From: Acanthornis magna
Taxonomy: Eukaryota; Chordata; Aves; Passeriformes; Acanthizidae
Direction: 5' to 3'
DNA: 64,000 bases
Assembly (NCBI GenBank): GCA_036785705.1
Contig: JAWUZG010000084.1
Location: 15,699,501-15,763,500, forward strand
Both the position numbers and the translations under genes were made by a program. This document shows, piece after piece, positions 12,506 to 25,500 of the stretch. The notes beneath the pieces were generated by a model. That model was not told the origin of the DNA and searched no databases. It was given only the letters and a program-made list of their open reading frames with translations. Within the stretch, counting starts at the first letter, position 1, and each line of letters begins with the position of its first letter.

Positions 12506-15500
12506 ATATTTTCGAATGCATCCAGTGACCGAGTGCATAGATGATGATTTTGTAAACCTTGCATATACTAAGAAACTATAAGAAGAATCCCCCCCCCCAA
12601 AAAAAAAAGTGGTAGTGCCCTTTAAATGCCATATGCACTCAACCTTAAACCTATACATATTAAAACAGTCCATATTTAAAGATGAAAAATCACCAATTTG
12701 TATCCTGACTTCTGTTTTTCCCTAAAATAAAGCACTAAAAATATATTGCAATACATACACTTCTGTAGGCAGTAATACATGCAATATATATTTTTTGTGA
12801 TAACAAAATTTAAGGATGGTACTGTAAATACAGTCAACGCATACAGATTTCTCCTCCACATTAGAATAATGAGTGCATGAGCATTTTCTCTTATTATGCT
12901 TGAACGATCAGAAAATCATACTGTAAAGAACATAATTTATGCACACATTTATTTGTTTATTAAAAACACAAGCTATTATACATGCTTTAACAACCAGTAC
13001 TGTGTAACCTATTTCTTTATATTTCTTTGCCTGCAAATTATGCTTGAAGGGATGAGACTCACATTTTATCTGAAGCCTCATTAAATATGTTCTGGATGAA
13101 GCACCAGTAATAAATATGAAAAGGAAGGACGTGCTGCTCCCCTTCCCCCTGCCATCTTGCCTAGCATATTTCACCATAATATTAAAACATTTAGCATGCA
13201 ATAGAGAAAACAAGTGATGTACAAAGAGTGTTGCAGTAAGAAGTAGGAAACCCGACTCCAGTGAGATAGTGGACAACATGAAAAGTAGCTTATCTTGGAG
13301 AAAACTTGGCAAATAGAGAAACAGCAAATATTCTGGTAGTACTGAATGGTGACTCTGGAAGTGAGCCTTTGTGGAAAGTTTCCTCCAATGATCTATCACA
13401 AATGGGGATTGCTTTTCAGACTTGAATTTGTACTGAAGTTTGGAGGCCATACACAGTGTTTGGAGAATGTACTTCCCTGTCTTTTGGGCAAAGTCCACTG
13501 CTCTGCTTCTCTCTTTTTATGTCACAGAGAATGCTGGACAGGTCGTGCCTCTAATGCTGTGCATTTGTCTGAAATACCTGGCTCTTCCTTGCCACCAGCC
13601 ACAGTGCCTACTGGTACAGGGCACTATAATAAACTCCTTTTCTTTATTCCAACTTACTGCTCACAGCTTTAATGCAAGTGTGAGATTTTCTGTGATTAAT
13701 GTAAGACTCAGCATAACTTTCAGCTGTGAATGTTTTTTTGTCAGTCTTATATCTACCAACAGATTAACTAGTTCATGTCAAATCAAGAGGGGTCAGATTT
13801 ATTTTTCAATCTGTTCAAATTGAAAGATTAAGAAGAATACAGTATGAGTTTGCATTTCAAAAGTTTGCTTTTAAAAAATATTCATGAGAAATTAAGTTTC
13901 TTTAAGAGAATCTGGTAATTTTGAAAAACATCAAATTAACAGAAAGGAAAACATGAGCTTTATAGTTTTACTTAATATCATACAATAAATTGTGATAAGT
14001 TTCTTCTATTTATCCCAGAATCCTGTTTTCTTTTGGAGACACTGATTAATGATCAATGTTGAGTTCAGTTTTTATAGAATTGCATACTGCCCATGACAGT
14101 ATATTCAGAGACAGACCACAGAGACATCAAAGGAACTGTGTTGTTGGTGCATTTTATGATAAAATATAACTTTCTGCTGGAAAATACACTGGTGCAATCC
14201 TTTCATATCACATTGGCAGACCAGCCATCAAACAGAAATACTATTTTTTCAACACAAAACAAAACTCTTGTGTGCACTCATTTAGAAAAGATTTTGTCAG
14301 ATTTTTTTTTTTTTTGCAGTCACATGAATTTTCCCTGGCTATCCTTCACCTGCTTACAAATTCTCAATCTTCCAGGTGACATAAAAATAGCAGGAAAGGA
14401 TTTTTCTCCAGAAGGGAAGAATAATAAATTATCAAAAATGAAGTTGCAGAATGAAAGAAGCAACATAAGGCCTACGTTGCCTCCAAGCCATATAAGGCCC
14501 AAATAACATTTAAAAGATCACAGGCTTGAGCTGCCTCCTGCTTTGTGTTTTCAAAGTTTTTATTCTTTTCAAAGATGCTCACTTATAGAAATCAGTCATT
14601 GCAGATAATGTAGATAAACCAAGGATCCAATAAATTTCAATCTTGTACAAGTAATTTGTTTGACAGATAAAAAGTATGGGAATAATCAAAGGAGTAGCAG
14701 TAGATACACATTCTCTTTTGTATTTATCCAGAAGACTGAGATCCAACATTTATTCCTAAATGAAATTAAACAATTTCAATTTAACAATTACCTTCAAACA
14801 TTTGTCATTTAAATGCTTGAATATTTCGTAAGACAAATTATCCATGTCTGTTGGAAGAAATTCTGAAAACCAAGTTATACCTCTTCAGGTTCATTAACTC
14901 TGAATCTAGTACTGTAATATAAATCATTTCCAACCCAATTTTCAGGAATAGAATTAAATATTTAAAAAGAAAAAAATCAATTCTTATGCAGGCCAAAATC
15001 ACATTGAGAGGTACCGCAACTGCTATTGTTAGCAAAGCCCATCTATCTTCCACAATCTCAAATCACTTTTAATTAATCCAAATACTGCAAGGTAAATCCC
15101 ATTACAGCTGACACTTTCTATTTTATCCCATGTCTTGAGTGAAATATTTCTACTAACAATGTTTCTGGCATTTCCTCTTTGAATTCACAGTTTTTCCTTA
15201 AGTGGAAACAGCCACCTGTTTGTGGTCTAGATCTTCTCATTATGATGAACTTAACATGTTATTAAAATCTTTTGGTGATTGTATATAATTACCAGGGTTC
15301 AAAGGAATGACTGACAGGTTTTTAATGCCAGATCTGATACAGTGGACCTTCTAATGGGACAGCAAAGACACAGAGATTAGGATTCATATGAACCAATTTT
15401 ATCTATGCCTAATCACTGCAAAGAAGTGCTTCCATAGCCTTAACCCTATTCATATCAAATAAAATAATTAAAATTGAAAGATTCTTTTGAACATACCTGT

Positions 15501-18500
15501 CCTCATGCATTGACTAAAAAGAAAATTTCAGACATAATATTAGCTGTATACTGCTTACACAGCTAGAATTAGAAGAGCTGAATTATACCTGCAATGCCCA
15601 GATGAACACTAACAGCTTTAAATCTCAGCATGAGGAACTATTCACCGACTACATAAAAAGCCAGAAATATAAGTCTTAGCACCAATTCTATTGCAATGAC
15701 TGGGCTTTGTCATTGGGAGCAATTAATTTTGGTTTTGCTAGTTGCTAAGATAGTAAACTGTTAGCCATATAAATTGATAAAATAAACTTACAAGCAAACC
15801 TGCTCATTTAAATGAATAAAATGTGCCTATATAAAAGACACTTGACTATCAGTCCGTATGAGAATAACCTAAAATATATCTTTTCTTTGAAAACAAATAT
15901 ACCATCAATGACCTTGATTAAAAACAGTGATTTGGAGTTCTCTGAGCTTTGAAGGAAAAAGGGTTTTATAGGAGAATGGGTTTCATATTACAAATGCAGA
16001 AGATACATTTTCTTCTGCTGTTATTTATTTTGTACTGATCATCCACAGGCCACCCATCTGTGATGTAAGCAATACTATTCAGACCATTGAACGAGATTCC
16101 TATTCTTTTTCTGCTTTAAATGTTTCCAGAGTTTCTTACCATCACACTGAATATTCTCACTGGAGTGTGGGTATATTACCCTGATATACAGTTCACTCTC
16201 TGAAATCTTACAGAAGTGTAAAACAACATGGCAAATCTCCACAAACATGAAATAATAGAGGACACAAAAGTAAATAATATGACTGATAAAATGTTGCACA
16301 TCATTCCCACTAATATTTTCCATACTGTGCTATGATATGAAGTATTTTTCATTTAATTTGCCAATCAATAGAAAAAATTCAGACCTCTGTAAAACAGAGT
16401 GAAATTGGATTTTGATGAAGAATGATGCAGAGAGCTATGATAGTTGTTAGTTTTGAGGGAAAAATAAATTAATTACTTTTATTCAGAGAGACAGTAATAA
16501 AAGCCTTCAAGAACATCATCTGCCTAAACTTCCAGGCATAGATTTAAAGTGAGTTTTAGATCATTACTAAAGCAGGGAGTGAAGAAAGTCCAGAGAGTGA
16601 ATTGTCAGCATTATGTACAGTTCTTTCATCTTCACATTAAAAATTTATTGCATTTACATGCCATGTGGTTTGAAAATATCTTTTCATGGCTGATTAATCT
16701 TTATTTATGCTAACAGGGATAAGTTTAGTGTCCAGTGATTTGATGAAAATTAATTAACTTACTAATTTTATTAAGGTGGAATTTGGAGACGTTAATTGCC
16801 AAAAGAAAAAATATGCTGACAGTGATGCTGAGATTTTAACTGGAACTCAAGCTATTGAACTTGTTTGTCTGTTGCCTTGAACTAAGAGATTAAATATGAA
16901 TTTTAGAAAGTATGTGTGTTCAAGTATTTTGGTGAAATATGTCTTAAATATCATTGTTTTCCTGGGATGTGTTTTGATTCTTGACTGCTTGTGATTCTTA
17001 ACTGATTTCTTATTTATTCAACACCTTCATCATGCAATAGTAGCAAACAAATGTTTTGCTCTTGTTTGAACACCTGTTTAACCTCTTACATTATTGTAAA
17101 CTTGATGGTTGCAATGAAATAAAGGAAAACAAAAACCAAGAAATAGACAACATCTTGGGGCTAACAATTCTGCAGCACTGAATGTAGAATAGAGCTCTTG
17201 ATACACTGCCCTAAATACCACACCAATTCCAATAAAAATAAATGGGATGTTGAACTGATGCATGGACTGGCACCACTGAGTCACCTCTCCAGGCAGTCCC
17301 TTGAAAAAAGCTTTCTGTTTTCCCTAGAGATGGAAAGCGCTTTCTTTCTAGAACAGGAATCCTCTAACTTCCTGTCAAATGAGGCTGCCCAGCCTGTTTT
17401 TAAACGATCTCAGAACTCATCTTCATCCCCCAAAACTCAGATGCGAGCCCTGAAAATCCTGTAGCAATTTATTATTGAACAATTTTTAAAAGAAAGCCTT
17501 TAAAGACAATATTAGTTATCTTTGTCTTCAGCCATATCTTTAGTCAGGAATTTACTAATGGCTGAACAGAAAATGGTGAGCAGACCTTCCCATGTAGCAG
17601 TAACTACTTGTGACAACTTGTGTGAACACCACTGTGTCATTATCTCTATGTCCCCATCCCAGGATTATTTGAACTGGAAAATAATATTTTTTAATAACTA
17701 CATTCTTCTAAAAAATTTTAATATATATTACTGGTTTATTTCTCCACAAAAAGAAGTAAAACACTGAGCACCTACACATTTTTGTCAAAGCACAGAGTAT
17801 TGCCATGAGAAAATGAGAAAGTAGCCACCATACCCTTCAACCTGTTAAGAGTCAGAGCTGAAGTACTGCATTGCTTCAGTGATCCCTGCAGAGCCGAGCT
17901 TTTCTTTCCAGGAGGAAAAGTTTTGGCAGACAAACTCACTGCCTTTTCCCACGCTGTGTGACCTTTTGCAGGTGGGACAGTGAGAGGACTAACGCTAAGA
18001 TGAATTAATACATGTAGAATCTAAAGAGAGATGTAGATAAATAAGCATGATATAAATCAAGAACCTACCTGTTTTCTGCCTAGAAATAGAGGGAACAAAC
18101 ACAGTGTGGAAGCCAGTATGTTTCTTCAATATACTTCGTTCTTGGGTATCTTTCTTACCTGTGCTCCATTCAAACACAGAAACTTGAAGTCCGCACTGAT
18201 GAAGGGCTATCCATCCTGGACAAAAGTAAAGGTTACCATTAAATTCATATTTCCTCTTAATCTGATCATCTGCACAGTTTTGAAGAGAAATATCTGCTGA
18301 AGATTTCCAGCAATTCTTCCTATGTTTCTAGAAGAACAAGAATGTTCTTCAGCATATAATATATATTTAAATACTTACTGAGCAGGAGAGTTTGCTGCAT
18401 CTGAGAGAGACAGTGGACTAAGCCCCAGACATCCCTGTGAGGTATGAAGTTGATTAAACCACATCCCACTCACTTCAGTAAACTGAGCTTTAAGCAATGC

Positions 18501-19304
18501 AACAGGAAACCCTTGGTTATCTAGAAAGCCTCAGCTGAAGACAGGACCTTCTCACTTATGTCCACAAGAGAAAGGTTTATTCAGAGAAGCAAGAATGAAG
18601 ATGCAGGCAGAGCCTAAACTGCACAGGGTGCTGAAAGTGTGTTTTGTTTCTTCTGCTGAGTGGAAAGGTGTGGTTCTTAGGCAGCTTCTCTGTTCTTGAT
18701 AAGCTATATAGGAGTCAAGTGAAATCTAGCAGAAGCCAGAAGAAAAAAGGAAGGTAATATTTTAAAGAAAATTATATGACTTGAATTTAGAAGAGTTCTT
18801 GATTTCGTTTTCCATTGTGTGTGTATATATGCTATGTTCAGGCTGCATAAATTGTTTTGCTTCTACAAGAAAAGCCAAAATATATTCACAAAATAAAATG
18901 TGTGTAATTAATTAGAGGAAAATACACCAGACTATCAACAAATATCCTGCATAATTAGAATAGTAATGTTGTTGTACAGGAGTTAATAAAACTTCAATTT
19001 GTTTTTGATAAGTGAATAAGCAATACACTCACTATATGTTTTCTGCTGAAAAACTAAGAGACCCTCTGGAAACTTCAGTGCCAAATATATGTATATATGC
19101 ACGCTACTGCATAATTTATCAAATAATAAATCTCTGTAGAGGACAAGCACATTACAGTCAACTATGTCATGCTGTTGTGAAAAAGCATCATACTGGGATG
19201 TATAAACAGTCACACAGACTGCAAGACACACACAGTAATTACTGTTTCCAGCATGGGTGATGCCTTAGGTGATGTACTGTGTTCATTTTGTGCACCACAA
19301 TTCA
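12506..19304. other. Unique AT-rich noncoding DNA with several long open frames
   Basis: No gene can be supported. A C10 run next to an A10 run lies at 12589-12608, and a 14-base T run followed by GCAG lies at 14302-14319. Several frames are longer than usual for this composition: 196 codons minus at 12908-13498, 127 plus at 13440-13823, and 137 plus at 14093-14506. None contains a motif I recognise. A serine-rich 88-codon plus frame at 17198-17464 sits in slightly GC-richer sequence and is also unrecognised. Confidence 0.5.
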
Positions 19305-19565
19305 AGAGTGAAGTGGACCATTTGGACAGCAAGAAGATCGATCAAACATCTGAAACTTATGACTTTTGGAGAAGGGGAGAACACACTGGGGTTATTAAGC
19401 CTACAAAAAAGGAAATATAGGGGAGACACAGTAACAGTCTTCAAATATGTGCTGCCTTCTGCCAAAGACGAATAATCTGCTCTCCTGTCCCTGCTGAACA
19501 GGCCAGGAAATAGTGGCCTTAAATTGCAGACAGGAAGATTCAAGCTAGACACTTGTGGGAAAAAA
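19305..19565 (+). mobile_element. Degraded CR1 LINE fragment, both ends truncated
   Basis: The order of segments follows CR1: 'ggggttattaagcctacaaa', then 'ggggagacacagtaacagtc', then 'aaatagtggccttaaattgc', then 'aggaagattcaagctagac'. These correspond to the post-reverse-transcriptase part of ORF2, which in consensus reads 'ggttattcagcctg' and so on. The match stops around a run of nine A bases at 19561-19569, before the 3' UTR. Divergence is high, so the copy is old. Confidence 0.75.
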
Positions 19566-22500
19566 AAAATCTGAAGCATAGCAAAGTATAATATATAATA
19601 AAGTTTGTAATGGGTAAAAAGCTTTAGCTGGTGAAAATTTGTATGGAGTAGATTAGATGAATATTTTTCTAGAAATGACACAGATGTCTATGAAGTTGTC
19701 TTGAAGGCAAAGTTCAGCTTAATATTGTTTCTCTCCTGTTTTCTAATCTGCGATTCTGAGATATCTGTGCAGTGCTCCACAGTCAGTTTTCAGTCTGGGA
19801 TAAGAAGAAACTGCAATGCTCTTTTCTCTGATTTGAAGCATAGGGGTTTTAGTTCACACGGAAGATTCATGGCTTTAGTTTTGAGTCTAATGAATTAGAT
19901 TGTGGAGTTTTGAGAGAAGTCATCAGGGAGAAACAGAATTCAGGAGTGAAGTGCAAATAGAATCTGCTTTAAGACAGTCTGGGGAAAAGAGTTTGTAAAT
20001 ACTTTGTAAGTTTGAACCTCATCGACCAAAAATGTTGTCCTGAATTGGTCTTTCAAGCTGACCATGCTGAAAATCTTTGACCACATCTTTGGTTCTGAAA
20101 CTAAGTAGAAAGTGAGATTCAGGGTCAGTTTTTTTCTCATGAAATTTATCTTGCCTTGGAAAACCTCTTGAAAATATAAAAGACATGACTAAACTTAACT
20201 GGACTAAACTTAACTGCTGGCAATCCTTTCAGAAAAGATTCCTTTTCCTGACCTCTACAACTTCCACATGACAATGCTGCTCCTTCATATGTGACACTTA
20301 GATTTCCTATGCCTTCATAACCAAATGCAAATGGCTGATGTGCTGTTCAGAAGGTGTTCATTGCTATCTTTTCATAACTAAATTAGGCAAAATTCTTAAC
20401 TGCATTCTTATATAGCCTAGAGTTATATAAACTGATATGGTACTTTATTCTGCCCTCCTTATAAGCTGTCTCATCTTATTTGATTAGCTCTGTAGTCACA
20501 ATCTGCTCTAAATATCTGGCTGAAATATTCCTTCATAAAATAACTCTTCATATGATGATATGATTATGTATCCTCAATAAAAATATCTTAAAAAAGATGA
20601 GTGGAGTCTAAAGAAACACATGGCATCGATAGTTATGTAAACTGGATTCTAAATAGGACCTTTCTCTTACAAATCACGCTGGACAAATACCAATCTTCAA
20701 AATGTCACTTTTGTCATTTTTTGGTGTTATGCTGCTGAGTACTAAAGCTGGAAGCGTTTGCAGACAGTTGACAGAGCTCCCACAGAGGGGCACAGGAAGT
20801 GGCGTAGGACAGACGGAATCGGTGCCTTCCAGGGACATCTCTGCACAGGGAGGGGAGGCTTCTGTCCCACAAAATGTTTCACTCAAGTGACTACCCCCAA
20901 AGTCATTCTGAAGAAAACTGTGAGCAAATGGGTGCATGCAACAGTATCAGCAGAGAGAAAAGTGGTTTGCCCTGGTGCAGTTGCTGGACAACATTTGCTG
21001 AAAATGTTTAAACAAAGTTCGTATTTCCCACTCCTGCTTCTGCATTTTGGGCATTGGATTATCACTATTTATCTTTATCTTTCTTTTGCATAAAGATGAA
21101 GTAGATGAACAGTAAGAGGAATGAACATGAATATTTTTTCTAATTGTAAGAATCCCTCATTAGTGAACTAAACAGTAAAAATTTCTTGATTTAAATATTC
21201 AGATCGTAACTTTAGAAGTGTAAAAGCACCTAAACTAAACTACAACAGCCAATTATTCTGTTCCAATAATGCCTTTGCTAAGTAAAAATTGTGATATATG
21301 CCTGGATCTATTAGTGACAGATATATTTTATTATAGGGATTAATCATATAATAAAGATCAATCATTTTTTCACTTTTATTTTTAAAACCAGATAGACTTG
21401 AATGCTTGTTAAGATTCTGAGGGAAAGGGAGCAATTTATGTCAGTAATTCAATATCTGATTTTGTGAGAAAAGCTAAATGAAGGATTTCTGAAAACCAGA
21501 CACAAAGGCCAGATTGCTCCAATAGAGGCCAATTTTGCTTCTGTTCCATCACTGAATCTGGGATGCACTATTTTCTATAGAGCAACTGAAGAGACTGGCA
21601 ATTTTCATTCTATCACATTGCAGTAACAGGATGTCCTTTCCTATATCTTCAACCTTGAGGGATGCATATCGGCATCTTTAATATTTTTGGTTTGACAACA
21701 CAAATCCAGGAAGCGTAAGATTATAGTATACATCTAAAAGTTATTTAACTGTATTTAAATAGATTTATTTCTTCACTTAGTGACATCATACAAAGACTTC
21801 CAACAACCGTAATAGAAATCTGATAACCTTTTCTAGATGATTGAGACATTTTTGATTCATTGCCTAGGAGAGGACAGTAAAATAGATGTCAAAATGATGA
21901 TATCTTCTGGACATTTTTCCTCTACCTATATGCATTAATAATACATTTTAAACATGGCAAAGCAGCTTTGATTTCCGTCTTGCAGTAACAGTTGAAATTA
22001 GAAGAGGATTGCTTTATGCAGGAGTGGTAAAGAAATGCTTTTCATTGATAGGGCAGAATCAGAAGAAATGCAAGAGAGAAAGCAAAACAAACTGTGCCAT
22101 CTTAAAGATATTTCTTTTTAATTTTGTGAGTTAAATTTTCTCTAACAGGAAATTAATTAAGCTAAGCTAAAATTTCCATTCATTTGTTGTACAGAAGTGG
22201 TGTTATTGCTTTTCTCTTATAGTCTGCAAGATTGGATGAAAGTAATAAGAATTAAAGTCACAGAAAAATTGTACAAGTAGTAATTTATGTGCTAATTGTC
22301 TGTTCAGCATTTAAATAAGGCTGCATTTATAAATACATACCTTCACAAGTTGTTCCTTAGTAGGATTTTTAAGTCCTGTAAATCTATTTACCCAACATTG
22401 ATCAATTACAGGAAAATATTTAAAAATACCCAGAATTCTGGAAATTCATGCTCTATGTATTGGTTTAGGAGCTATCATTGTATTTTGGTGCTCTTTTCAA

Positions 22501-25500
22501 ACTGCAGAGTAATACCAAAAAATTTAAACAAGCCCTAGGGGTAGGAAAATACGTTCATACAAATGAAAAGTGAGTTTTTTGTTAAAGAATTTTACACTTG
22601 CATAGGATACAAAAATATATGAATGTAGCATTGTATTTAGTATTATGTCCCTATGCCACACATCACTGAGGCTACAAAGCATTGATTTTGCAAGAGCTTA
22701 AAACATGGCTTTGTAGATCTCAGCAATGTCTTAGGATTTAAGTCAAAACAGTGGTCAAATTAATCTGCTCTAAAGGAATATGGAAGGAGATGCGAAAAAG
22801 ACTGCAAGGCAGTCTCACTAAATGAAATAGGGATATTTGAATTTAAAAGAAATATTCCTATCCTTCTTGCACACACATTTACAGTGTTCAGTCTTAGTAA
22901 AAAGAAGTAGAATGAGAATTTGCTGTTAAATGTTATATCTGAATCAATGTAATATAAATATTGTGTTCCAAGAAAACATACATGGAACAATGAAGAAGGG
23001 GAAAAAAAAACCCAACAAAAGAAATAAGTTTTTGTCTTAAAATTTACAGGAACCAATGTGTGGAAAGACTTTCTTAGTCTCTCATGAGTGCATGGAAACC
23101 CATGGGGAAATGGAAATAAATCTGCAGCACTCATTTAAACAGAATCTCAACATATGTGATATCTGTCCAAGAAGGGTATTTATAGAACCATATGGACATA
23201 CAGGGTGCTGTGTGGGCTATGGTGCATTGAAAATAACACTAATGGCCTTCTCGTGTCTGGGCCCTCCTTGTGCTCTTAAAAACTACATGTGACCTTAAAT
23301 CCACAGAGAAAACAAGAATGTGATCCAATCAAAGCATATAAGGTAACATAAAATGCGAATGGTATGAGGCAAACTGTTATTTTGCTAGGCTTTTTTTATT
23401 TTACATTATTCAGATGTAAATAAAATCAGTACCTAAGATTAAGGGTATGAAACAGGGGGAAAGAAAATGAAAGCATGTTTGGAGGAAGCCAAAACCAGGC
23501 ACAGCTTAAGATCCTTCTCAAGAAAAGGTCCTACAAAAATGTATGGATTTGATTACCTATTTCCCATAAACGCTTAAGTCGTCATTTATTTTTCAGCAGA
23601 ACACTAACCAAATGCAATATGGGTTTTCATTGCTACCAGCTCAGCAAAAACATTACATAATACTGACTTTACAATCACTTTGCCCTCATCTTATATTGAA
23701 AGCAATGCATTTGGATCAAAATGCTCATGTCTCTTCACCTTTTCCAAAATTATAAACAAACAAATTCAGTAGTGTAAAAAATGAAAGCAACAAACCTATT
23801 AATATTAGAACAATTTCATTTAAAAATATTAAATATTTCAGTTATTTCTCTGTGCTCCTTCAGAGAAAAATGTTTAAATGAGACAATCCTTGTGGCTTTT
23901 GAAATTAACTGACTCTTCTGCTGGCAGTCAAAGCTCAGAAGCCAGCTATTCTTTCCCATTAAAATAATCCCTCCATGTCCTGGAATGAGAATGGCTGTAT
24001 TCGTGGGGGTGAGCATCAAAAACCAATGGTGGCTTCATTCCCTCTGCTAATTGATTTTAGTTAATCTTCTGAGAGCTGTTCTACTTTCTCAGTTTCATAA
24101 CAATTAGATTCTGCATTACCTACTAGTGTACACTGGTGACAGCAAAAGAAAATAAAGTTTTTATGAACCTTGCATTAAAATTGAAAATCAATTTGGGATG
24201 CCGTCCTAGAAGGGTATGGTGCTGACAAACAAGAATTAACTGCTGTTAATACAGTACTAACAGCGTCTTGTGACACAAGAGAAATACATTATAGAGCTTT
24301 AAGTTTTACTAATCAGAGAAACACTGTAAAACTAAACAGGAAACATAATAGTGGACTATTGGTTTATGGAAAGAAACAGTGGAAAACTACCTCGTATTTA
24401 TGAAACCAAGGAAACACAGCAGCATAGATAAAAGTAAACAAAAATCATAGCCAGTGGAAACATCATACACTATTCATAGGATACAATCACACTATTGACA
24501 ATCATCCCAAATCACTCCAAAAGCAACTGTGATAAAGCTCTAGTGTTTGCAGATTTTACATGACATTTGCCAGAGGATAAATTAAAAATTATTCATTTAT
24601 AATTTTTATACAGCACACATAGTATTTTCAACTTTCTGAAGTCCATTATTTACAGTTTTTTAACTTTATACTCTGCTATGATGATAGCAGAAACAGGGCA
24701 GGCACCATGAAGGCTTGGCAGGAATAGACCTTGCTGGCCTGAGTCCCGATCATATTTGTGCCTTCCTGAAGAATGCAGCAAGATATTTCCCTCTCATAGG
24801 TCATGAAATGTACCACACAGAGAATTTTTCAGAGGCAGAATTTTGGTAATGGTAATGCGGAGGTGAGAAACATCAAAGATGATCTGAGATAGTATTGACA
24901 TTTGTCTTTATTTTTTGGTTAGATTGTATATAAAAATTTGATTTTCTTGTAAAAGGTTCAGCAGAAGTTTGCAGAGTGCTTTTACACTATTAAAAAAAAG
25001 TGCTCCTACATTGAAGAGAACCTTTAGTTTATATGACAGATAAAGGAACACTCTTTCTGTTCCATAAATTCTTTTTATGTCATATATTTCCATATTATTG
25101 TTAATATCTTGCTGTCTGAAATACCTTTACTTCAGGATAGCTTTTATTTTCATTCATCTTAATCAAAGGAGACAGTATTTTCTTTAAGTTCAGCATTATA
25201 AAAAGAGTTGGTTACACTGCAAAATCATAAAATAATGGATAGAAAATATATTAAATACTATATTGAGAAGACTGCTGCCATGTTCTCAGCAGAGTCATTA
25301 CTCTCAGACATAATCTATTTTACTGTTTTCTTCCTAAATCTATTGATTCCCAAACTCTTTGTTGTTAAAGAGCTTGGTTTAGCTGCAATAATGACTTGCA
25401 CAATTACCTTTAGTTTGAATTTTGCATGACAAGTAGAATGTGTGAGGTGATCCTCTTCCCAGCTTTTGCTCAATACACATTTGGATTGCTGAAATATCCA

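Noticed and set aside
14302..14319. T14-GCAG looking like a splice acceptor
   Set aside because: The sequence downstream gives no frame with coding character and no donor could be paired with it; T runs followed by CAG are frequent in AT-rich DNA.
17198..17464. Serine-rich 88-codon frame in slightly GC-richer sequence
   Set aside because: No motif or convincing donor was found, and the opposite strand has a similar open frame.
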